Below, in pieces: positions 1-9,028 of a stretch of 64,000 nt of DNA. The translations under genes were made by a program, and so were the position numbers. The stretch is taken from NCBI RefSeq assembly GCF_001613105.1, contig NZ_BDBS01000004.1, positions 400,843 to 464,842 of the forward strand, given 5' to 3'. Under the pieces are notes generated by a model. It did not search any database. It worked only from the letters and a program-made list of their open reading frames with translations, and was not told the DNA's origin. Source of the stretch: Nocardia pseudobrasiliensis NBRC 108224. Its GTDB lineage: Bacteria > Actinomycetota > Actinomycetes > Mycobacteriales > Mycobacteriaceae. Numbering within the stretch: the first letter of the stretch is position 1; every line of letters starts with the position of its first letter.

Positions 1-129
1 GAATTGCTGTTCAACGAGCTCAACTCGATCCCGGGACTCCGGCGCAGCCCCGCCTACGGATCGTTCAACTCCTGGGCCAACCATGGCATCGAGTTCCGCG
101 ACGCCGTGGCCGAACTGCTCCGCCCCTGA
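1..129 (+). CDS. C-terminal end of an unidentified protein (5' truncated by window edge)
   Basis: An open frame enters at base 1 and ends at a TGA at 127-129, giving 42 residues that end in AVAELLRP. Codon use is strongly GC-rich in third positions, as expected for real coding sequence here. The fragment is too short to name a family. It converges on the acetyltransferase gene that ends 12 bases downstream. Confidence 0.6.
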   Translation, partial: ELLFNELNSIPGLRRSPAYGSFNSWANHGIEFRDAVAELLRP

Positions 130-141
130 ACCGCACACCGG

Positions 142-711
142 TCAATCGTCACCGAGTCGAGCATGCAGGTGCACGTCGTGCCATCCGTCGGCATGCCGCC
201 CCGCACGGCGTTGCATGCCTTCCACCGAATATCCCGCTTTCCGTGCTACGCGACACGACCCCGGATTCGACGTCGAATGACGGATCTCGATCCGATGTAG
301 TCCGAGCTCGCCGAACGACCATGCGGTCAGTGCCGACAGTGCCGTCGCCGCCAAACCTCGGCCTCGCGCCCGCGGCAGTATCCAATACGACACCTCCGCC
401 AGCCCGTCGGCCAGAATCAGCCGTCGCAGGCTGATCTGGCCGACGACACCCGAGTCGTCGGCCACCGCCCATCCGGCGCCGTTCCCGGCGTTCCACCGAT
501 CGGGCCACGCCGCGACCCACTCCCGTGCCTCGGCCTCGGTCATCGACCGCACATGCCACCTCCGGATATCCGGCTCCGAGTACGCCTCCACCACCACGGG
601 CACATCCGCCGCCTGCCAAGGACGCAGGACGATGTCTTCCGCCCGCAAGATCGGCTGGGGCAGTTGGACGAGAGCGTCCGACGCAAGGAAGGGCTCGATA
701 AGCAACGCCAT
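142..711 (-). CDS. GNAT-family N-acetyltransferase
   Basis: A 189-residue protein of the RimJ/RimL-like GNAT group, which transfers acetyl from acetyl-CoA to an amine, often a ribosomal-protein N-terminus, antibiotic or small metabolite. The sequence opens with the typical beta-1 pattern (IVLRPW, about residues 27-32). It has the acetyl-CoA pyrophosphate loop RGRGLA at about 116-121 after YWILPRA, then the GLHRIEIR strand. I chose the ATG at 711 because homology starts just after it. The frame stays open to about 1176, and a possible small membrane segment begins at an ATG at 1017, so a longer fused product is not excluded. Substrate unknown. Confidence 0.8.
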   Translation of the reverse strand: MALLIEPFLASDALVQLPQPILRAEDIVLRPWQAADVPVVVEAYSEPDIRRWHVRSMTEAEAREWVAAWPDRWNAGNGAGWAVADDSGVVGQISLRRLILADGLAEVSYWILPRARGRGLAATALSALTAWSFGELGLHRIEIRHSTSNPGSCRVARKAGYSVEGMQRRAGRHADGWHDVHLHARLGDD

Positions 712-1410
712 GAGAACAGTTTCCCGTGACAGATACGGAGCTCGGATCACCGGATGGGGTTTGAGGAGCGTTTCGCCAGGATGATTGAGCCGCACCGTGC
801 CAAGGGCAGCCACGGACAAGCGGCATCGGCGAGTGAACGCGAGCCTGGGCTGGATTCGCGCTGCGGCGAATGCTAGGGCGGCCAATAGGAAAACGATTGA
901 GACGAGCAGGAACCGCAGCGCATCACGGAGGCTGGACGACCTGTGTCGGTGTTGGTGGGTGGCTCGCCGAAGTTCATCGGTGGCGCCACGCAACTGCTGC
1001 TCGGGAGATTGATCCATTACAGAGATTCGAAACTCTTCGAATGTGTGATGAGTGCTCGCACCGCTAACACGACCGAGGTCGCTTCGGCGAACACCAACCC
1101 GCCTAACGGACAAGGCCCCGCACTTGGCACCATCACCACCCGCCGACGCAACAGTGGGCCGGCCACAGCCGAACATCCCTGTGAACAGCCACTTTTCGAG
1201 CGGTTCAGCCGGACCATCCCGCGCACTGACCCGCCGCTGCTCCGGCGAGCCCTGCGCACCGGCCGGTCCGCTCGGACGATCCAGTATGTCGAATTGCGTG
1301 TGTTTGTACCCCTATTGAGCGGTCCCATTACCTCACGATCGCGGGGAGGAGATCGGAGAAGCATCCAGGTACGCGTGAGCCGCGATCGCGCGGCGCATCG
1401 GCTGGTGGCC
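712..1410. other. About 700 bp without a convincing gene
   Basis: On the minus strand, in frame with the acetyltransferase, there is an open stretch from an ATG at 1017 that encodes a basic region and one hydrophobic helix (core RFLLVSIVFLLAALAF). It could be a decayed or fused small membrane protein. The remaining open frames look like chance frames in GC-rich DNA. I see no RNA gene or strong hairpin. Confidence 0.4.
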
Positions 1411-3327
1411 TTACGCGAGTTGGCCGCTGCCGTTCATCTGCTCTGCGGCGGCGACGGTGGCTATCGGCGGCAATGGGGGGCTGTCCGGTGTCGTCTGGTA
1501 GACCATGTGCAGCACGGGGGCCGGTAGCGATGGGGGAATGTCGGAGCGGCCCAGCATGATTTCGAGGTAGCAGCCGTTGTTGTGGGTGGCGGCTGTGGTC
1601 AATGCTGTGTCGAGTTCGCCGACAGTGGTGACGCGGGCGGTGTACCAGTCCTTGCAACCGAGGGCGCCGGGGAGTTGGTGGTAGTTCCAGGGTGCGAGGA
1701 CGTCGTAGACGTGGCCCTGGTGTTCGTTCAGGATTTCCTCGATGCCGTACATCGCGTTGTTGAGCACGATGATCACCGGTTTGACGCCGTAGCGTCCCAT
1801 GGTGCCGATCTCGTTGGCGGTGAGCTGATGGGCGCCGTCCCCGGTCACCAGGACCGTGCGGCGGGACGGGTCGGCCAGGGTGGTGCCGAGTGCCGCGGGT
1901 GTGGCCCATCCGATCGATCCCCACAGTGTCTGGTTGTGGAAGACGGCGCCCTCGGGCAGGCGGATACGTGACATGGGATTGAGGCACAGGCCGGTTTCGG
2001 CGAGCACGATGTCGTTGTCGCGCAGGAACTTTGCCAGTCGAGGATAGAGCGTAGCGGAGGACACCGGATCCCCGACGGCCCCGGAAATCGACGGTGTCGC
2101 AGGCGAATCGAGCCGCGGTGTCTCGGTTTTCGATAGCGCCGTGGTCAGGCGCTCCAGAACGTCTGCCAGGTAGACCGCGCTGAAATCGGTGTGGCCGATT
2201 CGCACATGGTCGGGCCATACCGTGATCATCCGGGCCGGGTCCAGGCCGTCGGTCCACTGCCCGGTATTGGAGTCGATGAACGCGACACCGCCGAGGTTCA
2301 GGATCACCTCGGCGCTCTCGACAGCCTTCTTGACGTCCGGTTCGGAGTTGTCTCCGGCGTACATGCCGAGAAAATGGCGGTTCGTCTCCGGGATCTGGGC
2401 CTTGTCCATCGGTGTGGTGGCATAAGCGAGGCCGGAGGCATCGAGCAACCGAATCAGTTGCCGTCCAAGGCCGAAGCGCCCGATCGTGTAGGCGGGCAGC
2501 ACGACCGTCGCCTTCGATGCGGTCACGCGGTCGGTGATGGCGGTGATCGCCGCATCCAGGGATGCGGGATCGCTTTGCGGGCGAGGCACTTCGGTCAGCG
2601 CCATGCCCGCCACCGGTGTACCGATCACCGGAAGCAACGCCTCGTCCGCCGCGATCGTGAGATACGCGGGCCGCCGCTGCGCCAGGGCCTCGGTGATCAC
2701 CCGTTCCATCTCCGCGATCGCATTGCGCGCGGTGAGGTGGGCGCTGACGCAGGCCGAGGCCGCAGACAGGGCTTCGAACTGCCGAAACATCCCGTCCCCC
2801 AGCGAATGATGCGTCACCGCCCGGACACGCTGCAGCTTGCTGCTCGGCTGCCCCACCAGGTGGAAGACCGGTAGCCGTTCGGCGTATGAGCCGAGCACGC
2901 CATTGAGCGCGCTCAACTCCCCCACCGAGTACGTCGTGCACAGGATCGCCGCTCCCCGGATGCGGGCGTATCCGTCCGCCGCGTAGGCGGCATTGAGCTC
3001 GTTGGCGGCACCCACCCACGTGAGACGCTTTTCGGCCTCGATGGCATTGTCCAGCCCGAACGCGAAGTCGCCCGGCACCCCGAAGACATGCTCGATACCC
3101 AGGTCCGCCAGCCGCGCCACCGCATACTCCGCAACCGTCGGCACCTCTCCGGAAAGCCTCCTGCCCGCGCGGAACTTGTCGACAGCGACAGCTGCCGCCA
3201 CCCCGCCCGCGGCAACCACAGCCCCCGCCGTCAGCACCGTCCGCCTGGGCAGTCCCCGCTTCGCCGCTTGCCCCTCGGCGGCGTGGGCCGATTCTCCGCC
3301 ATCGGTGTCCGGCGGCTCAGTTATCAT
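1411..3327 (-). CDS. Tat-targeted ThDP-dependent 2-oxoacid decarboxylase (pyruvate/indolepyruvate decarboxylase family)
   Basis: A 638-residue ThDP enzyme of the pyruvate/indolepyruvate/phenylpyruvate decarboxylase family, which converts a 2-oxo acid to an aldehyde and CO2. Family catalytic residues are visible: Asp87 in GVPGD, Glu110 in NELNAAYAADGYAR, the His pair 173-174 in THHSLGDG, the cofactor motif GDG (496-498) to NN (523-524), and Glu530 after it. Residues 1-60 are an extra N-terminal extension with a twin arginine (RR, 28-29) followed by a hydrophobic stretch, which looks like a Tat signal or anchor. That is odd, because the family is normally cytosolic. The ATG at 3327 follows AGAGGAAAAAGGGG, a good ribosome-binding site. 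It lies downstream of the benzoylformate decarboxylase gene on the same strand with a gap of about 290 bp. Confidence 0.85.
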   Translation of the reverse strand: MITEPPDTDGGESAHAAEGQAAKRGLPRRTVLTAGAVVAAGGVAAAVAVDKFRAGRRLSGEVPTVAEYAVARLADLGIEHVFGVPGDFAFGLDNAIEAEKRLTWVGAANELNAAYAADGYARIRGAAILCTTYSVGELSALNGVLGSYAERLPVFHLVGQPSSKLQRVRAVTHHSLGDGMFRQFEALSAASACVSAHLTARNAIAEMERVITEALAQRRPAYLTIAADEALLPVIGTPVAGMALTEVPRPQSDPASLDAAITAITDRVTASKATVVLPAYTIGRFGLGRQLIRLLDASGLAYATTPMDKAQIPETNRHFLGMYAGDNSEPDVKKAVESAEVILNLGGVAFIDSNTGQWTDGLDPARMITVWPDHVRIGHTDFSAVYLADVLERLTTALSKTETPRLDSPATPSISGAVGDPVSSATLYPRLAKFLRDNDIVLAETGLCLNPMSRIRLPEGAVFHNQTLWGSIGWATPAALGTTLADPSRRTVLVTGDGAHQLTANEIGTMGRYGVKPVIIVLNNAMYGIEEILNEHQGHVYDVLAPWNYHQLPGALGCKDWYTARVTTVGELDTALTTAATHNNGCYLEIMLGRSDIPPSLPAPVLHMVYQTTPDSPPLPPIATVAAAEQMNGSGQLA

Positions 3328-3617
3328 CGGCCCCTTTTTCCTCTCTATAGAGTCGGTGTGCGCCCGAGGCGCCACGAAGACAACTCGCAGATCGTGGTCG
3401 AACAATCACACCGATGATCGCTGTGCCTTTCGCGTGTCGGCCGGCCATGACCGGGTTCGGGCCCGATCGCGTGCCCCGGCCTCGCGCGGTCGATCGATGT
3501 CGCGGCGCAGCGAGAACCGAATGTTGTGCGTGAGGCAGCTGGGCTTCGTAGCGGAAAGCGACCACCTCGATGGAGCAATCGCCAGCTGCGGTGCCGTCTT
3601 GTGGTGGGAGCCTGGTG

Positions 3618-5198
3618 TCAGTAGAGGTCGCTGGTGAGGGCGGCGACGGGGACGTCGATGACCGTGGTGGTCTGCTCTTGCAGGGCCTGGCGGACGCTCT
3701 GGCGGATCTGTTCGGGAGTGGTCGGACGGGTGGCGGTACAGCCGTAGCCGCGGGCGAGGGTGGCAAGATCGAGGCCGGGCAGGTCGAACGACGGGGGGTC
3801 GGAGGCGCCTAATTGCGCGGCGAGATCCTTCATCGCGCCGTAGCCGCCGTTGTTGAGCACGATCACGATCAGGCGGATACCCGATTGTGCTGCGGTCCAC
3901 AGTGATTGGATCGAGTACTGCATCGCGCCGTCGCCGATGAGGCACACCACGGTGGCCGTCGGGTCGGCGAGGGCGATTCCCATCGAGGCGGGTAGCGCCC
4001 AGCCCAGCCCGCCGGCGCCGGTGTTGTAGTAGCCGTGGGCTCGGCGGACGGGCAGGTAGCGGTTGCGTATCTCTCGGAAGGTCGGTGTCTCCTCGACGAG
4101 AATGGTGTCGGCGGGCAGTATCTCGCCGAGCAGGTGCAGGACGTATTCACCGGTCGGCGGTGCGCTCGGTGCCGGGGTCTCGTGCGTTATCGGCTCGGGG
4201 CGAGGGGGACTCGCGGCTTCGGGTAGCCGTTGTAGCAGCTCGGTGATGCCTTCCCGCAGGCAGGTGCGGATACCGGTGCCGGTTTGGGCGCGGGCCAGCG
4301 CGGTCGGGTCTTCGCTGAGTTGGATCAATTCGGTTCCCGCTGGTAGGCAGGGGCCTTGTCCGACGATGTGATAGGTGAACACCGGAGCGCCGAGGACTAC
4401 GACGAGATCGGCGTCGTGCAGGGCCTTTCGGATTTGATGGCTCGCGGGTATGAGCTGACCGCGGAAGGCCGGATGGTTCTCCGGAAAGCCGATTCGGTTG
4501 GCGTGCGGGCTGATCCAGACCGTCGCGCCGGTTCGCTCGGCCAAGCCGATGGCCTGCTCCCAGGCGCCGTCGCGGTCCACTTCGGGACCGACGACCAGCA
4601 CCGGGCGTTGGGCGGCAACCAATTTCGCCGCCGCTCGGTCGAATTCGTCGGCCGCGCCGGTGAATCGGTCACCGACGTGACGGACCGACACCGCTTCGGT
4701 GGCCACATCCCAATCGTCCATGGGGATGGAGACGAACACCGGCCCGGCCGGACGTTGCATGGCGATATGGCGGGCGCGGTCGATCGCCAACGGAACATCC
4801 TGGGCCCGTGCGGGTTCGATGGCCCATTTGACATACGGTTGCGGAAACTCGGTCGGCTGCTGAGCGAACAGATAGGGATCGAACGGCAGCAATTCGCGCG
4901 CCTGTTGACCGGTTAATATCACGACCGGGCTGAAGTTGCGGGCGGCCGAATACACCGCGCACAAACCATTTCCCAGTCCCGCCGCCGAATGCAGCGTGAC
5001 ATAGGATGGTCCGCCGCTGGCTTGGGCGTAGCCGTCGGCCATCGCCACCGCCGACGCCTCCTGCAATGCCATCACCCACCGCACATCGCCGGGCCATTCG
5101 GTGAAAAACGGCAGCTCGGTCGAACCGGGATTCCCGAACACCACCGAATTTCCCGTCTCGGCAAGAAATTGCCGCACCTGATCCCGAACCGTTTTCAC
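3618..5198 (-). CDS. mdlC: Benzoylformate decarboxylase
   Basis: A 526-residue ThDP enzyme that decarboxylates benzoylformate (phenylglyoxylate), or a close aromatic 2-oxo acid, to benzaldehyde; cytosolic. It matches the Pseudomonas putida enzyme in length (528) and in the numbering of key residues: Ser26 in GNPGSTELPF, Glu47 in ALQEASAVAMADGY and His70 in LHSAAG. A histidine at about 277 in APVFTYH corresponds to His281 of that enzyme. The ThDP motif runs from GDG (422-424) to NN (449-450). I start at the GTG at 5198 because GGAGGG lies nine bases upstream and the protein then has family length. It is divergent from the flavoprotein gene at 5598. An acetolactate-synthase-like role is less likely, given Ser26 and His70. 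Confidence 0.9.
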   Translation of the reverse strand: MKTVRDQVRQFLAETGNSVVFGNPGSTELPFFTEWPGDVRWVMALQEASAVAMADGYAQASGGPSYVTLHSAAGLGNGLCAVYSAARNFSPVVILTGQQARELLPFDPYLFAQQPTEFPQPYVKWAIEPARAQDVPLAIDRARHIAMQRPAGPVFVSIPMDDWDVATEAVSVRHVGDRFTGAADEFDRAAAKLVAAQRPVLVVGPEVDRDGAWEQAIGLAERTGATVWISPHANRIGFPENHPAFRGQLIPASHQIRKALHDADLVVVLGAPVFTYHIVGQGPCLPAGTELIQLSEDPTALARAQTGTGIRTCLREGITELLQRLPEAASPPRPEPITHETPAPSAPPTGEYVLHLLGEILPADTILVEETPTFREIRNRYLPVRRAHGYYNTGAGGLGWALPASMGIALADPTATVVCLIGDGAMQYSIQSLWTAAQSGIRLIVIVLNNGGYGAMKDLAAQLGASDPPSFDLPGLDLATLARGYGCTATRPTTPEQIRQSVRQALQEQTTTVIDVPVAALTSDLY

Positions 5199-5597
5199 AC
5201 GCAACCACCCTCCTGGCATCGGTGTCGAAGCAGTCCATTCATCGAGCCCACGCCGCACCCTCGTCCCACAACTCTGCGCTGGTCGTGCCGACGACGGCGT
5301 CGCCACCAGGGATTGCCTTGCGTCCGGAATGCTGCCGGATAACCTGACGGAAATATTCGCTTGCCGGTAGCCTAATCTCAATTCGCTGCCGCACCTCAGC
5401 AGATTACGGCTCGGCGTGTTGCTTACGGAAGAAAATAGAGCGAATATGAGCCCACCCCCGCTGCCTGACAAGATTCGCAAGCTTCTTTGCGGTTGAGAGC
5501 ACGCCGAGCCGTCGCGGTTCGCGCTGGATTCGAACCAGCCTGTTTAGGGTTGGTTCGAGGGGGTCAGCGGATCGACGAGGCACGGGAGGCTAGTTTC

Positions 5598-7046
5598 GTG
5601 AGCGATATGGCAGCACGACTACGGGCGGCACTTCCCGATGTCACGATGAGTTTCCAAGGCGATCCCGACTACGACAAGGCGCGGGCAACCTGGAATGTAC
5701 GCACCCAGGCCCGCCCCCTCGGGCTGGTGCAACCGAGCAATACCGCGCAGGTCCAAGCAGTCGTTCGGGCCGCACGAGCGGCCGGGGTGACCCAGCTGGC
5801 GATCCGTTCGGGCGGACATTCGATCGAAGGCAACGGACTGGGCGGACCCGACAGCCATGCGCTGGTGATCGACCTGGTGAAAATGCGCGCCATCAGCGTC
5901 GACCCGCAGGCGAAGGTCGTTACCGCCGAGCCCGCGGTGCTGACCGGAATCCTGCATTCGAAAGCCTTCGAACACCAACTGTCGGTACCGACGGGAGACT
6001 GTCTCAATGTCGGGCTCGGCGGCCAGGTCACCGCCGGTGGTTACGGGCGTTGCCTGCGCACCTTTGGCAACCTCACCGATCAGGCCCTCGAGTTCGAGGT
6101 CGTGACCATGGACGGCGAAGTACGCACCGCCAACACCGTCGAGCATCCCGATCTGTTCTGGGCGCTGCGCGGTTCGGGGACCGGGTCGTTCGGGATCATC
6201 ACCCGAATGCGCCTGCGGGCCAACGACGCACCGAAAGCACCGGCCAACTTCACCTTTCGCTGGCACTTCGATGAGGTCGACGTCGCCCGAACCCTCATCG
6301 AGGTACAACGCTACTGCCTGGACTCACCGGTCACGTTCAGCCCGATCCTGGTCGCCTGGCGCGGCATGATCGAACTGTCGGGCGGACTGTTCACCGACAC
6401 TCCCGAACAACGCGACGCGCTCATCGCCGACATGCGCGCGAAACTGCCGACCCCCACCGAAACCCCCGAGACCGAACCGATGACCTTCCTGCAAGTACTC
6501 GAACGCCAAAGCGAAGAACAGACCTCCGCGCACTGGCTGGTCGATGCGAGCACCGTCACCCGTGAAGCCAATACCCATCCTCGCTATCAGAAGATCCGGG
6601 CCGGTTTCCTGCCGAATCCGCTGTCGGAGAGTCTGATTCACGAATTCGCTGATTTGCTGAAGCGCCAGCAGCCCGGCAATCGGGTGCAGTTCTGCCTGCT
6701 CAACCCGGACGTCGAACCACCCGTGGCTGACTGTGCTATCAAAAACCGTGGCTGCACTTGGCTTTCGGGTTTCGGCACCGACATCGATCTCGGCGACATG
6801 ACCGTCGAGGAGCTGCGTGCCGAGGGCGATCGCCGCTATCGCGAATGGGAGGACCACGCCTACGAGCTGTTCCATCCCTACTCTGTTGGCCCGTACATCG
6901 GTGACGACGACCTCATGGAAGGCGACCGCGGCCGCGACTTGTTCGAGGCCTATTACGGCGAACACCTGCCCCGGCTCAAACAGATCAAACGCAAATACGA
7001 TCCGGACAACCTGCTGCACCACAAGATGAGCATCCCCCTCGAATAG
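5598..7046 (+). CDS. FAD-linked oxidoreductase, berberine-bridge/GOOX type
   Basis: A 482-residue flavoprotein of the FAD_binding_4 plus BBE family, which oxidises alcohols, sugars or C-H/C-N bonds with oxygen as acceptor. Residues 40-210 form the FAD domain. His74 in RSGGHS and Cys135 in GDCLNVGLGG sit at the positions used for bicovalent FAD attachment in this family. The C-terminus has the BBE signature ending in KYDPDNLLHHK. No signal peptide is seen. The GTG at 5598 has GGGAGG eight bases upstream. It is closely similar to the interrupted gene at 9029, so the two are paralogues around the mandelate-type genes. The substrate cannot be read from sequence. Confidence 0.85.
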   Translation: MSDMAARLRAALPDVTMSFQGDPDYDKARATWNVRTQARPLGLVQPSNTAQVQAVVRAARAAGVTQLAIRSGGHSIEGNGLGGPDSHALVIDLVKMRAISVDPQAKVVTAEPAVLTGILHSKAFEHQLSVPTGDCLNVGLGGQVTAGGYGRCLRTFGNLTDQALEFEVVTMDGEVRTANTVEHPDLFWALRGSGTGSFGIITRMRLRANDAPKAPANFTFRWHFDEVDVARTLIEVQRYCLDSPVTFSPILVAWRGMIELSGGLFTDTPEQRDALIADMRAKLPTPTETPETEPMTFLQVLERQSEEQTSAHWLVDASTVTREANTHPRYQKIRAGFLPNPLSESLIHEFADLLKRQQPGNRVQFCLLNPDVEPPVADCAIKNRGCTWLSGFGTDIDLGDMTVEELRAEGDRRYREWEDHAYELFHPYSVGPYIGDDDLMEGDRGRDLFEAYYGEHLPRLKQIKRKYDPDNLLHHKMSIPLE

Positions 7047-7079
7047 CCCGAGGCCACTGGCGGGCAGGCCGATACCCGC

Positions 7080-7100
7080 CCCGCCGACAAGGTCGGCGGG
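7080..7100. terminator. Hairpin between convergent genes
   Basis: A perfect 9-bp stem, CCCGCCGAC / GTCGGCGGG, with a three-base loop. It lies 33 bases after the flavoprotein stop and serves the convergent gap between genes ending at 7046 and 7271. There is no T-run, as is usual in high-GC actinomycetes. Confidence 0.6.
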
Positions 7101-7270
7101 TGCTCGTGCACGACTCGGACGCCGCGGCTATAGGCGAAGCTCGGTACCAGCCACTATCGGAGGTCGACTGTGACCGAATGTCGCACGCCTTCAGGTGTCG
7201 GCGTACTCAACGACAGCACACATACTCCTCAGGTCTTCGGGGCCACCTTCGGCAAGCGCTGAGCAGCGAG

Positions 7271-8374
7271 CTATCCGGTGGGCAGGATCGCCGCGGGGGT
7301 GAGGTCGGCGATGGCCGGGTAGCCGTCGAGGCCCATGAGCAGGTCTGTTTCTTGCAGGAGCGCGTCGAGGACGTTGACGATGCCGTCGGAGCCGCCGCAG
7401 GCGAGGCCGTAGATGTAGGGGCGGCCGATACCGACTGCGGTCGCGCCGAGGGCGAGGGCCTTGACGATGTCGGCGCCGGAGCGGATTCCGGAGTCGAACA
7501 GGACCGGCATTCCGTCGGCGGCGGTGACCACAGCGGGCAACAGATCGATGGCGGCCAGCCCGCCGTTTGCTTGCCTGCCACCGTGATTGGAGCAGTAGAC
7601 GGCGTCCACGCCTGCGTCTTTGGCGCGCCGGACGTCATCGGGGTGACCGATTCCCTTGAGTATCAACGGCAGATCGGTGAGCGAGCGGAGCCAAGATAGG
7701 TCGTCCCAGGTGAGGCGGTTACCGAAGATCGAGTTCCAGGTGTCCATCGCGGCCGAGGGATCTTCGGTGGGCGAGGTCGGCAGCAGCTTCGGGAACACCG
7801 GATCGGTGAGATAGTTGGCCAGGCACTCGCTGCGTAGCCGGGGTGAGTTGGTCAGCGAGGGGTCGCGGGGTCGCCAGCCGGTGTGCCAGCAGTCCAGGGT
7901 TACCACCAGTGCTCGGAAACCAGCGGTTTCGGCGCGGTGCACCAGGCTTTGTGCCAGGTCGCGATCGGTCGGGGTGTAGAGCTGGAAGATGCCGGGGGTG
8001 TCGCCGAGATGTGTGGCGACGGTTTCGAGTGGGTCGACGGCCATGGTGGAGGCCATCATGGGTATTCCGGTGCGGGCGGCGGCCTGAGCGGTAGCGATCT
8101 CACCGTGCCCCTGTGGATCGCACAACCCGATCACGCCGACCGGAGCCAGGAACAGCGGCGTCGGCAGGGGGATGCCGCACAGCTCGACGGAGAGATCACG
8201 GTGTTCGCTTGCGCGCAGCATGCGGGGCAGAACACCGAGTTTGCGGAAGGCGGCCACGTTGTTGGCTTGGGTGAATTCATCGCCCGCTCCGTGGGAGACA
8301 TACGACCAGGTGTCGGCTGCCATCGTGGTGCGTGCCTTGTCTTCCAGTTCGGTGTAATCCGCGAAGTTCGTCAT
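7271..8374 (-). CDS. FMN-dependent 2-hydroxy-acid oxidase/dehydrogenase (lactate 2-monooxygenase-like)
   Basis: A 367-residue TIM-barrel flavoenzyme of the L-lactate/glycolate/mandelate oxidase family. It oxidises an L-2-hydroxy acid to the 2-oxo acid. The active-site signature SNHGGRQ is at 262-268 (His264 base, Arg267 carboxylate binding), with an FMN-binding Lys240 and GIRSG at about 296-300. The GWRPRD segment (about 167-172) resembles lactate 2-monooxygenases and hydroxymandelate oxidases. Next to a benzoylformate decarboxylase, an aromatic hydroxy acid such as mandelate is a reasonable substrate, but this is inferred from context. It lies directly downstream of the MarR gene on the same strand (gap 51 bp). 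Confidence 0.88.
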   Translation of the reverse strand: MTNFADYTELEDKARTTMAADTWSYVSHGAGDEFTQANNVAAFRKLGVLPRMLRASEHRDLSVELCGIPLPTPLFLAPVGVIGLCDPQGHGEIATAQAAARTGIPMMASTMAVDPLETVATHLGDTPGIFQLYTPTDRDLAQSLVHRAETAGFRALVVTLDCWHTGWRPRDPSLTNSPRLRSECLANYLTDPVFPKLLPTSPTEDPSAAMDTWNSIFGNRLTWDDLSWLRSLTDLPLILKGIGHPDDVRRAKDAGVDAVYCSNHGGRQANGGLAAIDLLPAVVTAADGMPVLFDSGIRSGADIVKALALGATAVGIGRPYIYGLACGGSDGIVNVLDALLQETDLLMGLDGYPAIADLTPAAILPTG

Positions 8375-8425
8375 GTCGTTCCTTTCTCGGTCGGTCGAGA
8401 CAGTGGCGGGAATCGTCGTAGGTGG

Positions 8426-8950
8426 CTAGTCGGACAGGACTGGCTCGAGCATGCGAATCAAGGTCGGCGAGGTCGCCAACGAGTTGAGCGCCGGTCGCAG
8501 GCTCGCGGCCAGGGCGACGCGGTCGTGGGTGCTCAGGTGTTGCAGGAAGTAGCGACGTACCCGGTCGATGTGCGCGGGGGTGACCGCGAGCAACAGTTCG
8601 CGGCCGGTCTCGGTGAGCATGACCTCGACGCCTCGTTTGTCGGTCGCCGCGCGCTGCCGGTCGACCAGGCCCCGAGCCTGCATGCGCTTGATCTGTTGGG
8701 ACAGCCTGCTCTGGGAATGCAGGGCCGCCTCGGCCAGGTCGTTCATCCGCACGCGGGCATCAGGTGCCGCTTCCAACGCGACCAAAATGCCGTATTCGTC
8801 CAGTGTCAGTCCGTGCCCACGCCTAAGGTCGACATCGAGCCGGTCGAACAGTAATCGACTGGTGAACACAAAAGACCACCACGCCCTCATCTCATCAGCT
8901 CCCCACCTGCTCGTCTGTTCGGTATTTTCCGACTCGCCAGGCGCGACCAT
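8426..8950 (-). CDS. MarR-family transcriptional regulator
   Basis: A 174-residue winged-helix regulator. The DNA-binding core (RVRMNDLAEAALHSQSRLSQ, then RMQARGLVDRQRAATDKRG) has the MarR recognition helix and the wing with its D-x-R-G turn. The ATG at 8950 follows GGAG with eight-base spacing. It is divergent from the flavoprotein gene at 9029, and the 78-bp gap holds a near-perfect palindrome, the probable operator. The hydroxy-acid oxidase gene lies behind it on the same strand, so this protein probably controls both directions in response to an aromatic acid. The ligand is inferred. Confidence 0.88.
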   Translation of the reverse strand: MVAPGESENTEQTSRWGADEMRAWWSFVFTSRLLFDRLDVDLRRGHGLTLDEYGILVALEAAPDARVRMNDLAEAALHSQSRLSQQIKRMQARGLVDRQRAATDKRGVEVMLTETGRELLLAVTPAHIDRVRRYFLQHLSTHDRVALAASLRPALNSLATSPTLIRMLEPVLSD

Positions 8951-8991
8951 GATCACATCTCCTTTTCGCAATCGCTCAGCTACTTTAGATA

Positions 8992-9011
8992 TTACATTAA
9001 ATTTGATGTAA
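8992..9011. promoter_or_regulatory. Probable MarR operator
   Basis: A 20-bp palindrome with arms TTACAT and ATGTAA around an eight-base AT-rich centre; only one symmetric base pair is mismatched. It is AT-rich in a GC-rich region and lies 6 bases before the GGAGG of the gene at 9029 and 41 bases upstream of the regulator's start. A repressor bound here would block both genes. Confidence 0.7.
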
Positions 9012-9028
9012 ATCCACAGGAGGTAGCT

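Noticed and set aside
1328..3019. 563-codon minus-strand frame in another phase of the decarboxylase gene
   Set aside because: Arg-rich low-complexity translation; the 638-residue decarboxylase in the other phase carries all catalytic motifs.
5521..5575. GGATTCGAACC near 5530 as a tRNA T arm
   Set aside because: No acceptor, anticodon or D-arm pairing around it.
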